DNA of 64,000 bases from Bacillota bacterium (GTDB lineage Bacteria; Bacillota; Clostridia; Christensenellales; UMGS416), in the NCBI GenBank assembly GCA_023410875.1, contig JAEYPH010000086.1, positions 1-64,000 on the forward strand, given 5' to 3'. The notes below the pieces were generated by a model. That model was not told where the DNA came from. It made no database searches and worked only from the letters and a program-made list of their open reading frames with translations. The position numbers and the translations under genes are program-made. Positions 1-6,704 of the stretch are shown piece after piece (position 1 is the first letter of the stretch; each line of letters starts with the position of its first letter).

Positions 1-94
1 GTTCTAATGTCTCTATACAGAACATAGCATATGGCGCTCTTTTCCTGTTCTTATGGCGTTCTTATCTCAATCTTATGGACAGTTTGCAAGTGCG

Positions 95-124
95 AAAAAC
101 CCTTTCCGAAGGCTCGGAAAGGGT
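95..124 (-). terminator. Rho-independent terminator of the calcium ATPase gene
   Basis: An 11-bp perfect stem (99-109 with 114-124, 4-base loop) is followed on the minus strand by five T residues (95-99). It lies about 40 bases past the stop codon of the minus-strand ATPase gene. Confidence 0.85.
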
Positions 125-163
125 CAAAAACAGATATTGGTGAAGTTGTGTAGCCCGAAAGGG

Positions 164-2809
164 TTATGCTTTCTTGCGCGTCCCCCGGCGGATGAGCTTG
201 AAGATCTCCATGATCGGAAGCGGCGCCAGCGCCAGGCCGGCCACGATGGCCCACATCTGGCCTGTCAATTCATATAGACCAAAGATGCTGCGGCCCAGCG
301 GTGTCAGCGCCACCAGCAGCTGCAACGCCAACCCCACAAGGAAGGCCCCCACCAGGAACTTGTTGTTGAGCAAGCCGGTGGCAAACAGCGACCGGTTGGA
401 CTTGAGGTTGAAAGCGTGCACGAGCTCGGCCAGCGCCATGACCATGAAAGCCATGGTGATGCCGGCGTCGGGGGCGTCGCGCAGCACATCCACCGGGGAC
501 ACTCCGGTGAGCGCACGACCCAAGAGGAATGCAGCCAGCACCAGCGCGCCCACCATGACGCCCTGCAGCAGCACCGACACGCCAAAGCCCTGGGCAAAGA
601 TGCTCTCATCCTTGCGGCGGGGGCGCTCCTTCATTACGCCGTGGTCCACGGGCTCCACGCCCAGCGCCAGCGCCGGCAGGCTATCGGTAACCAGGTTGAC
701 CCACAGCAGGTGCGCCGCGCTCAGCGGCGTGGCCCACTTCATGACGACCGAAACCAGGATGGCCAGAATCTCGCTTAGGTTGGTGGCCAGCAGGAACTGT
801 ATGGACCGCATGATGTTGCCGTAGATGCCGCGGCCCTCGCGCACAGCCACGACAATCGTCGCGAAGTTGTCGTCGGTCAGCACCATATGGGCGGCGCCGC
901 GGGCCACGTCGGTGCCGGTGATGCCCATGGCGCAGCCGATGTCGGCGGCCTTGAGGGCCGGCGCGTCGTTGACGCCGTCACCGGTCATGGCCACGATCTC
1001 GCCGGAGCGCTGCCAAGCCCTCACGATGCGCACCTTATGCTCCGGGGCCACGCGGGCGTACACCGAGAACTCCCCGATGCGCCGCTGCAGCTCCTCGTCG
1101 CTCATTTCGTTGAGGTCCGCGCCGGTCAGGGCTTTGTCGCCGGGGCGCAGGATGCGCAGCTCCCGGGCGATGGCGACAGCGGTTTCCACGTGGTCGCCGG
1201 TGATCATGACCGGGCGGATGCCGGCGGCGGCGCACAGGCCCACGGCGTCCTTGACCTCCTCGCGGGGCGGGTCGGTCATGCCCACCAGGCCCACAAAGGT
1301 CAGGCCATTCTCCAACAGTTCCAGCGTGGTCTCGGGCTGAGCGTCAAAGCGCTTGACGGCCACTGCCAGCACCCGCAGCGCCTGGCTGGCCATATCGCGG
1401 TTGGCGGCGTGGGCGGCGTCCAGGCGGCCGTCATCCACACAGCGGGAGAGCACGATGTCCGGGGCGCCCTTGGTGATGCTGAGGTACCCCTCAGGCACCT
1501 TGTGCACCGTGGTCATCATCTTGCGGTCGGAATCAAAGGGCAACTCGTCCACCCGGGGCGTGGCCCGCTCCAGCTCCGGCTTGGGCATGCCGGCGGCCAT
1601 GGCCGCGGCCACCAGCGCCGTCTCGGTGGGGTCGCCCACGCGCTTCTGCTTGCCTTCTTCCTCGGTGATCTCGGCATCGGTGCACAGGCTGGCCCAGCGC
1701 AGCAGGTCAGCTTGTTTGCCGGTCTCCTCCCCGGTCAGCTTCTGCAGATCGTCCACGTAGTGGGTCACCACGGTCATGCGGTTCTGGGTCAGCGTGCCGG
1801 TCTTGTCCGAGCAGATCACCGAAGCGCAGCCCAGCGTCTCCACGGCGGGCAGGCGGCGGATGATCGCGTGCTGCTTGACCAGGCGGCTGACGCCGGTGGC
1901 CAGCACGATGGTGACGACCGCAGGCAGGCCTTCGGGGATGGCGGCCACAGCCAGAGAAACGCTGGTCATGAACATCTGCACCAGCGGCTTTCCCTCCAGC
2001 AGGCCCACGACAAAGATGACCGCGCAGATGGCCAGCGCCAGCAGGCCCAGCAGCTTGCCGATCTTCGCGAGCTTCACCTGCAGCGGCGTGGCTTCATCCT
2101 TCTCGCTGGCCAGCATCGTGGCGATGCGGCCCACCTGTGTGCCCATGCCGGTGTGCGTCACAATGGCCGTGCCGCGGCCATAGCTCACGATGCCGGTGGC
2201 AAAGAGCATGTTGCGCCGGTCGCCCAGCGGAATGTCTCCCTCGGGCAGCTCTCCCGAATGTTTGTCCACGGGCACGCTCTCGCCGGTCAGCGAGCTCTCC
2301 TCCACCTTGAGGCTGGAGGCCTGCACGATGCGCGCGTCGGCGGGCACCAGGTCGCCGGCCTCCACGAAGATCACGTCGCCGGGCACCAGCGAATCGGCGG
2401 GCACGACCTGGCGGCTGCCGTCGCGCATGACCTTGGCGCTGGGGGCCGACATCTTCTTGAGGGCGTCCAGCGCCTTCTCAGCCCTTGCCTCCTGCACCAC
2501 GCCCAGCACAGCGTTCAGCAGCACCACGGCGAAGATGATGCCGGCGTCGGCCAAGCCCTCGGCGTGAAAGCCGAAGCCCTCTTCGCTGACGAACAGCGAG
2601 ATCAGCGCCGCGACCAGCAAGATCGCGATCATGACGTCCTTGAACTGCAGCAGGAATCGCACCCACATGGGCGTCTTGGGCGGCTCGGCCAGGGCGTTGG
2701 GGCCGTGGCGCTGCAGCCGTTCGGCGGCCTGGGCTGTGTTGAGACCCTTCTCGGGGCTTACCTCCAGCGCCTTGGCGGCCTGCATCACGTTCATCGAGTA
2801 ATGTTCCAT
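164..2809 (-). CDS. P2A-type calcium-transporting ATPase
   Basis: Cation-pumping P-type ATPase of 881 residues, the usual length for bacterial SERCA-like pumps; it should export Ca2+ across the plasma membrane at the cost of ATP. Visible in order: N-terminal cation ATPase domain, TM1-2 near 55-105, actuator motif TGES (175-178), TM4 motif PEGLP (292-296), phosphorylation motif DKTGT with Asp335, nucleotide-binding domain, hinge motif TGDGVNDAP (609-617), and TM6 motif NLVTD (705-709), where SERCA pumps bind calcium. The ATG at 2809 is preceded by GAGAGGTGG at good spacing. Expression probably starts at the promoter at 2967-2995 and passes a leader peptide and terminator hairpin, so attenuation is likely. 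Ca2+ specificity is inferred from motifs; Mn2+ is possible. Confidence 0.95.
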   Translation of the reverse strand: MEHYSMNVMQAAKALEVSPEKGLNTAQAAERLQRHGPNALAEPPKTPMWVRFLLQFKDVMIAILLVAALISLFVSEEGFGFHAEGLADAGIIFAVVLLNAVLGVVQEARAEKALDALKKMSAPSAKVMRDGSRQVVPADSLVPGDVIFVEAGDLVPADARIVQASSLKVEESSLTGESVPVDKHSGELPEGDIPLGDRRNMLFATGIVSYGRGTAIVTHTGMGTQVGRIATMLASEKDEATPLQVKLAKIGKLLGLLALAICAVIFVVGLLEGKPLVQMFMTSVSLAVAAIPEGLPAVVTIVLATGVSRLVKQHAIIRRLPAVETLGCASVICSDKTGTLTQNRMTVVTHYVDDLQKLTGEETGKQADLLRWASLCTDAEITEEEGKQKRVGDPTETALVAAAMAAGMPKPELERATPRVDELPFDSDRKMMTTVHKVPEGYLSITKGAPDIVLSRCVDDGRLDAAHAANRDMASQALRVLAVAVKRFDAQPETTLELLENGLTFVGLVGMTDPPREEVKDAVGLCAAAGIRPVMITGDHVETAVAIARELRILRPGDKALTGADLNEMSDEELQRRIGEFSVYARVAPEHKVRIVRAWQRSGEIVAMTGDGVNDAPALKAADIGCAMGITGTDVARGAAHMVLTDDNFATIVVAVREGRGIYGNIMRSIQFLLATNLSEILAILVSVVMKWATPLSAAHLLWVNLVTDSLPALALGVEPVDHGVMKERPRRKDESIFAQGFGVSVLLQGVMVGALVLAAFLLGRALTGVSPVDVLRDAPDAGITMAFMVMALAELVHAFNLKSNRSLFATGLLNNKFLVGAFLVGLALQLLVALTPLGRSIFGLYELTGQMWAIVAGLALAPLPIMEIFKLIRRGTRKKA

Positions 2810-2840
2810 TGGTCCACCTCTCTTTAAAGTTTACCCAAAC

Positions 2841-2881
2841 AAAAAAGACTTTTGACAGTCCCTTTGGGCATGTCAAAAGTC
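2841..2881 (-). terminator. Terminator/attenuator hairpin in the ATPase leader
   Basis: A perfect 11-bp stem (2847-2857 with 2871-2881, 13-base loop) is followed on the minus strand by six T residues (2841-2846). It lies between a consensus promoter and the ATPase start, downstream of an 18-codon ORF, so it is placed as an attenuator. The loop contains CCCAAA (minus strand), which could pair with TTTGGG just downstream; this alternative pairing is only a suggestion. Confidence 0.75.
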
Positions 2882-2884
2882 TCG

Positions 2885-2941
2885 TTACCGTTTTCGGCTG
2901 CATCTCCAGGCGGGAAACCCGTCGTGCTGTTGGTGATGCAT
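2885..2941 (-). CDS. Possible 18-residue leader peptide
   Basis: ATG at 2941 is preceded by AAGGGAG at about 8 bases and opens an 18-codon frame ending in TAA, four bases before the attenuator stem. The peptide begins MHHQQHDG and contains one Cys, so it has possible metal-binding residues. It sits in the transcribed leader of the calcium ATPase gene. It could be a regulatory leader peptide whose translation affects the hairpin, or a chance frame. No homology is recognised. Confidence 0.4.
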   Translation of the reverse strand: MHHQQHDGFPAWRCSRKR

Positions 2942-2966
2942 GAAACTACTCCCTTTTGCGAAAGAA

Positions 2967-2995
2967 ATTATACAGCGATAACAGGCGGCTGTCAA
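2967..2995 (-). promoter_or_regulatory. Sigma-A promoter for the ATPase leader
   Basis: On the minus strand TTGACA (2990-2995) and TATAAT (2967-2972) are separated by exactly 17 bases: a full-consensus promoter. It is divergent from the ars promoter, whose -35 box is 45 bases away. Confidence 0.85.
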
Positions 2996-3040
2996 TGTTG
3001 TGTTGCTCTTTAAGCTTGTCCCATTGCTGCATTTCTCAAA

Positions 3041-3069
3041 TTGACAAAACTCGATTTGAAGCATATACT
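3041..3069 (+). promoter_or_regulatory. Promoter of the ars operon
   Basis: TTGACA (3041-3046), 17-base spacer and TATACT (3064-3069) lie upstream of arsR. The operator palindrome lies just downstream of the -10, covering the expected transcription start. Confidence 0.85.
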
Positions 3070-3072
3070 GCA

Positions 3073-3096
3073 TCACATCAAGAAATTTTGATGTGA
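3073..3096. promoter_or_regulatory. ArsR-type operator palindrome
   Basis: A perfect inverted repeat with 9-base arms TCACATCAA and TTGATGTGA around a 6-base centre. The core ATCAA-N6-TTGAT is the form commonly seen for ArsR repressors of Gram-positive bacteria. It lies between the -10 box and the arsR start, so bound repressor would block initiation. Confidence 0.8.
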
Positions 3097-3104
3097 GGGG
3101 TACC

Positions 3105-3464
3105 ATGGAGAGCACCTATGAAGCACAGGCAAGAGTGTTCAAGGCCTTCTGCGATGAAAAGCGATTGAGGATTCTCGAGCTGCTTCGGGACGGAGAAAAG
3201 TGCGCCTGCGTTTTGATTGCGCAGCTCGATATGCCGCAGTCCTCTCTGTCCTACCACATGAAAATCTTAAGCGAGTCCGGCGTTGTGGATGGCAGGCAGG
3301 AGGGCAAGTGGACCCATTATCAGATCAGCGAGCAAGGGAGCCGTATTGCTCTGGCTTTGCTGGAAGCTATTACGACGACAAACGCGGGCGCGCAGGAGAG
3401 CCTGTGCTGCGGATATCCGGTGGCCAAAAGTGAGGCGTTGGTAACATGCAAGCTGTCAGAATGA
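3105..3464 (+). CDS. arsR: ArsR-family metalloregulatory repressor
   Basis: Winged-helix repressor of 119 residues, expected to repress its own operon and leave DNA when it binds As(III) or a related thiol-reactive compound. The N-terminal half has the ArsR fold signature (FKAFCDEKRLRILELL, then GEKCACVLIAQLDMPQSSLSYHMKIL). The recognition helix QSSLSYHMKIL and the Cys pair in KCAC match the As-binding position of classical ArsR. A further Cys pair (LCCG) lies near the C terminus. ATG 3105 is chosen because GAGGGG lies 4 bases upstream; a GTG at 3093 has no better site and lies in the operator. The next gene overlaps its end by 19 bases. Confidence 0.93.
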   Translation: MESTYEAQARVFKAFCDEKRLRILELLRDGEKCACVLIAQLDMPQSSLSYHMKILSESGVVDGRQEGKWTHYQISEQGSRIALALLEAITTTNAGAQESLCCGYPVAKSEALVTCKLSE

Positions 3465-4459
3465 TCTGGGACTTTTTCCAGAACCAGATACTCGGGATGA
3501 AGTGGCTCAACGAGGCGGTTGGCGGCCTTCTGTCGGCACTGGGCCTGGACATTTCCAATCGCTGGGTAGCCAGCGCTCAGTTTTTCCTCTACGACGTTAT
3601 CAAGATCACGGTGCTTCTGTGCTTGCTGATCTTTGCAATCTCCTATATCCAGAGCTACTTCCCGCCGGAGCGAAGCAGGAAAATGCTTGGACGTTTCCAC
3701 GGCATTGGCGCCAATTGCGTTGCGGCCCTGCTGGGTACGGTTACGCCCTTTTGCTCGTGCTCGTCCATCCCTTTGTTCATCGGCTTTACCAGCGCGGGTC
3801 TGCCGCTGGGCGTGACCTTCTCCTTCCTCATTTCCTCGCCCATGGTCGATTTGGGCTCTCTCGTTCTGCTGATGAGCATATTCGGCGCGAAGGTCGCGAT
3901 CATTTACGTGATCGTCGGGCTGATCATCGCCGTGCTGGGCGGCACCGTCATCGAGAAGCTGCGCATGGAAAACCATGTTGAGAGCTTCATACGGTCTGCG
4001 GGCATCGTGGACATCCAGTCGCCGGACCTGACAAAGCGGGACCGCGTTGTATATGCCAAAGAGCAGGTTCAGGCCACATTCAGAAAGGTTTTCCCCTATA
4101 TCCTGATCGGCGTGGCCATCGGCGCTGTGATCCACAACTGGATTCCGGAGGGCTGGATAGATGCCGTCCTTGGCAGCAACAACCCCTTCTCGGTGGTTCT
4201 GGCGACGCTCGTGGGCGTGCCGATGTACGCCGACATCTTCGGAACCATCCCCGTGGCGGAGGCGCTTTGGAGCAAGGGAGCGCAGCTGGGGGCCATCCTG
4301 TCTTTCATGATGGCCGTCACCACGTTATCTCTGCCCTCCATGATCATGCTTCGCAAGGCTGTGAAGCCAAAGCTGCTGGCGCTGTTTATCGGCATCTGCA
4401 CGCTCGGTATCATCATCGTTGGATATGTGTTCAACGCATCGCAGCCATTCATCGTATAG
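3446..4459 (+). CDS. arsP: ArsP/YraQ-type permease (organoarsenical efflux candidate)
   Basis: Membrane permease of 337 residues, DUF318/UPF0718 (YraQ, ArsP) family. Characterised ArsP proteins export trivalent organoarsenicals such as methylarsenite. About eight hydrophobic segments are visible. The family signature TPFCSCSSIPLFIGF, followed by a segment ending in ISSPMVDLGS, lies around residues 108-145; its Cys pair is functionally important in ArsP. A second half-repeat contains GVPMYADIFGTIPVAEAL near 255-275. It is translationally coupled to arsR and followed at 12 bases by a ferredoxin-DUF2703 gene, a common ars context. The exact substrate cannot be read from sequence. Confidence 0.88.
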   Translation: MQAVRMIWDFFQNQILGMKWLNEAVGGLLSALGLDISNRWVASAQFFLYDVIKITVLLCLLIFAISYIQSYFPPERSRKMLGRFHGIGANCVAALLGTVTPFCSCSSIPLFIGFTSAGLPLGVTFSFLISSPMVDLGSLVLLMSIFGAKVAIIYVIVGLIIAVLGGTVIEKLRMENHVESFIRSAGIVDIQSPDLTKRDRVVYAKEQVQATFRKVFPYILIGVAIGAVIHNWIPEGWIDAVLGSNNPFSVVLATLVGVPMYADIFGTIPVAEALWSKGAQLGAILSFMMAVTTLSLPSMIMLRKAVKPKLLALFIGICTLGIIIVGYVFNASQPFIV

Positions 4460-4471
4460 GAGGAGTTCGCC

Positions 4472-5245
4472 ATGGCCAAAACATGGTATCCCGTTGTGGA
4501 CTATGTGACTTGTGTGGAGTGCGGCGCCTGCGTGGAGAAATGCCCCCACGGCGTATATGACACCGGGAAAGCGCCCTCGCCGGTCGTCGCAAATCCCGAG
4601 CAGTGCGTGGACCATTGCCACGGCTGCGGCAACCGCTGCCCCGAGGGAGCCATCACCTATGTGGGGGACGACACCGGCTGGACACCGCCCCACGGCAGCC
4701 ACGAAACGCAAGAGCCCTGCTGTGCCGGCGGCGGCGATTGCGGCGAGGCTCCCGGAAAAGAAGTATTGGTGGAGTACCTGTACCTTGACTTGAAGACCTG
4801 CGACCGCTGCATCGGAACGGATGCGGTGCTGGATGAGGTCGTGTCCGAGCTTACGCCCGCGCTGCAGCTTGCAGGATATGCCGTTGCATATCGCAAGACC
4901 GAGATGACCACAGCGGAAGTCGCCCGGCAGCACAAGTTCCTTTCTTCCCCGACCATCCGCGTGAACGGGCAGGACATATGCCAGGCGGTTGCAGAAACGA
5001 GCTGCGGTTGCTGCAGCGACATCAGCGGAACCGACGTGGATTGCCGGGTGTTTGAACACGACGGCGAATCCTTTGAGATACCACCCAAAGAAATGCTTGC
5101 GGAAGCGATTCTCCAAACAGTCTTTGGTGCGCCAAAAAGCAATTGCTCCTGCGGCGGCTACGAGCTGCCGGAGAATCTGAGAACCTTTTTTGAAGGAAAG
5201 AGCAACAAGGCCCCCGGATGTTCTTGCGGGGGCAATTGCTGCTAA
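4472..5245 (+). CDS. Ferredoxin-DUF2703 fusion protein of the ars operon
   Basis: Cys-rich protein of 257 residues. The N-terminal 70 residues form a ferredoxin-like domain with CVECGACVEKCP and CHGCGNRCP, predicted to bind two [4Fe-4S] clusters. Residues about 95-210 resemble DUF2703, a thioredoxin-like fold, with the pair CDRC near 108-111. The C terminus ends in Cys-Gly-rich clusters (CSCGG, CSCGGNCC) that may bind metal or arsenite. It sits between the permease and a thioredoxin gene with a Shine-Dalgarno AGGAGG. Possible roles are electron transfer or arsenic handoff to the permease; neither is proven here. Confidence 0.8.
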   Translation: MAKTWYPVVDYVTCVECGACVEKCPHGVYDTGKAPSPVVANPEQCVDHCHGCGNRCPEGAITYVGDDTGWTPPHGSHETQEPCCAGGGDCGEAPGKEVLVEYLYLDLKTCDRCIGTDAVLDEVVSELTPALQLAGYAVAYRKTEMTTAEVARQHKFLSSPTIRVNGQDICQAVAETSCGCCSDISGTDVDCRVFEHDGESFEIPPKEMLAEAILQTVFGAPKSNCSCGGYELPENLRTFFEGKSNKAPGCSCGGNCC

Positions 5246-5282
5246 GTATTGACAAGCTGCAAAACGGAAAGGAGAAATCAAG

Positions 5283-5630
5283 ATGGCACTGTTCGGTAAA
5301 AAGATCAAGCAACCACAATCGTCTTCTTGCTGCGGTGGGAGCTGCGATGCCCAATGCATGGCCGAGGCGCAGGCCGCCAAGACAGAAGGCGCAAGCGTCA
5401 AGGTTCTGGGGAGCGGCTGCGCGAAATGCAATCAACTGGAAGCCGCAACCAAGGCGGCCCTGGCTCAGCTGGGCATGGACACGACGATCGACCACGTTAC
5501 GGACTTCGCACAGATTGCGGCCTACGGGGTTATGACGACGCCGGCCCTTGTCGTGGATGGCAAGGTTGTGTCCTATGGCAAAGTGCTCAAGACCGAGGAA
5601 GTCATAAAAATTCTGCAGAAGGTTAGGTAG
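5283..5630 (+). CDS. Thioredoxin-fold redox-active disulfide protein
   Basis: Small protein of 115 residues. The first 35 residues are Cys-rich (SSCCGGSCDAQC), and the rest is a short thioredoxin-like domain of the redox-active disulfide protein type with active motif GSGCAKC near 44-50 and the cis-Pro region MTTPALVVDG near 83-92. Such proteins often accompany ArsP permeases and probably reduce thiols or arsenic species. It is the last gene of the operon, 37 bases after the ferredoxin-DUF2703 gene, and is followed by a strong terminator. Confidence 0.85.
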   Translation: MALFGKKIKQPQSSSCCGGSCDAQCMAEAQAAKTEGASVKVLGSGCAKCNQLEAATKAALAQLGMDTTIDHVTDFAQIAAYGVMTTPALVVDGKVVSYGKVLKTEEVIKILQKVR

Positions 5631-5659
5631 AGGGACCCTCTTTGGATGATACCCTGAAA

Positions 5660-5700
5660 AAAGGCTTTTGACAGCAGGAGGGATTGTCAAAAGCCTTTTT
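5660..5700 (+). terminator. Terminator of the ars operon
   Basis: A 14-bp stem (5660-5673 with 5685-5698) with a short loop and a T run; A residues on the other side allow it to act in both directions. The stem core CTTTTGACA/TGTCAAAAG is shared with the ATPase attenuator at 2847-2881. Confidence 0.9.
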
Positions 5701-5817
5701 GATGCTTGATCCGCCCAGATCAGATATATACTATACATTTATTGTGCTGTATCCCGGCGTGTCCGAGGTTTATAATAGAATAAGCCACAGCAACGACTCT
5801 TGCCACGGGAGGTTGCC

Positions 5818-6582
5818 ATGGAGCGCCAAAGGCCAAGGGATGTCCTGACGATGGACGATCTGCACAGCTACCTCAATGCCCGCAGCGGCGCCCGCTGCCG
5901 CATCTATCACTATACCAACTACAGCACGCTGATCAAGATTCTGAAAAGCGGCATGCTGCTGGTCAACAACATCAATAACGTGAATGACGCGCTGGAGGCC
6001 AACGGCGACGCCGACCACAGCGTATTCGTGGCCAGCTTCACCTATGAGCAGAAGGAGGCCGTGCACTATTGGGCTGTCTATGGCCGCAACGACCCCTACA
6101 GCGTGCGCATCTCCTTCGTGTGCGACGAAAGCCAGGATCACTTTATGGAGGGCCTGCACTTCACCGCCCAGGGCGCTCCGGTGCAGCCCATTTCCAAACG
6201 GCTCAGCGACGTGATCTACTACAGCATCACGCCCTCCCGGGGCCGGCACTGGAAGCACGACAACAACTACTTCTCTCTGGACGCCGACATCGAGGCCGTC
6301 AAGCGCGAGTTCAGCGGCCTGTGCAAATACGACATCTGGGAGCACGAAAAGGAAACGCGGCTGCTGGTGCTGACCCAGGAGAGGCATGACCGCATCTTCG
6401 CCACACTGCCCCCCGCCTTCTTCCAGTCGCTGGAGGTCGTCTTCAGCCCGTGGATCGACGAGGAGGTGCAGGCGGAGCTGGCCGTGCCGGTGGGGAATTT
6501 GCTGAGAGAGCGGTATGGGGTTGGGGATATGAAGGGGGTTGTTAAGACGAGTTCGATTCATAATTTGGTGAGGGTGAGGTAG
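5818..6582 (+). CDS. DUF2971-family protein
   Basis: Soluble protein of 254 residues. The segment IYHYTNYSTLIKILKSGMLL followed by NNVNDALE near residues 24-60 is the DUF2971 start, and the C-terminal part contains the family-like stretch YDIWEHEKETRLLVL near 177-191. The biochemical function is unknown to me. ATG 5818 is chosen because GGGAGG lies 5 bases upstream; a TTG at 5800 has no such site. A TATAAT box lies at 5771-5776. It stands alone between the ars terminator and an AT-rich island, a setting where DUF2971 genes may act with mobile or defence genes (inference). Confidence 0.75.
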   Translation: MERQRPRDVLTMDDLHSYLNARSGARCRIYHYTNYSTLIKILKSGMLLVNNINNVNDALEANGDADHSVFVASFTYEQKEAVHYWAVYGRNDPYSVRISFVCDESQDHFMEGLHFTAQGAPVQPISKRLSDVIYYSITPSRGRHWKHDNNYFSLDADIEAVKREFSGLCKYDIWEHEKETRLLVLTQERHDRIFATLPPAFFQSLEVVFSPWIDEEVQAELAVPVGNLLRERYGVGDMKGVVKTSSIHNLVRVR

Positions 6583-6607
6583 CGATCATTTTTGCAGGCC
6601 CTTGACC

Positions 6608-6620
6608 TGTCAAAAGTCTC
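6608..6620. repeat. Third copy of the TGTCAAAAGTCTC element (half hairpin)
   Basis: These 13 bases are identical to 2871-2883, the 3' arm of the ATPase attenuator; the 5' arm is missing here. Together with the ars terminator the window holds three TTTTGACA/TGTCAAAA elements. Confidence 0.5.
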
Positions 6621-6704
6621 TTGCTGCTGTCGGGCAGACTTACTGCTTTTCGAGTAAGTTTTCATTCTGCGAGGGATAGTTTCTATAATCATAAAATAAT
6701 TATT

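Noticed and set aside
887..2827. A 646-codon open frame on the plus strand opposite the ATPase gene
   Set aside because: It mirrors the GC-rich ATPase codons, has no family features and no ribosome site; a shadow frame.
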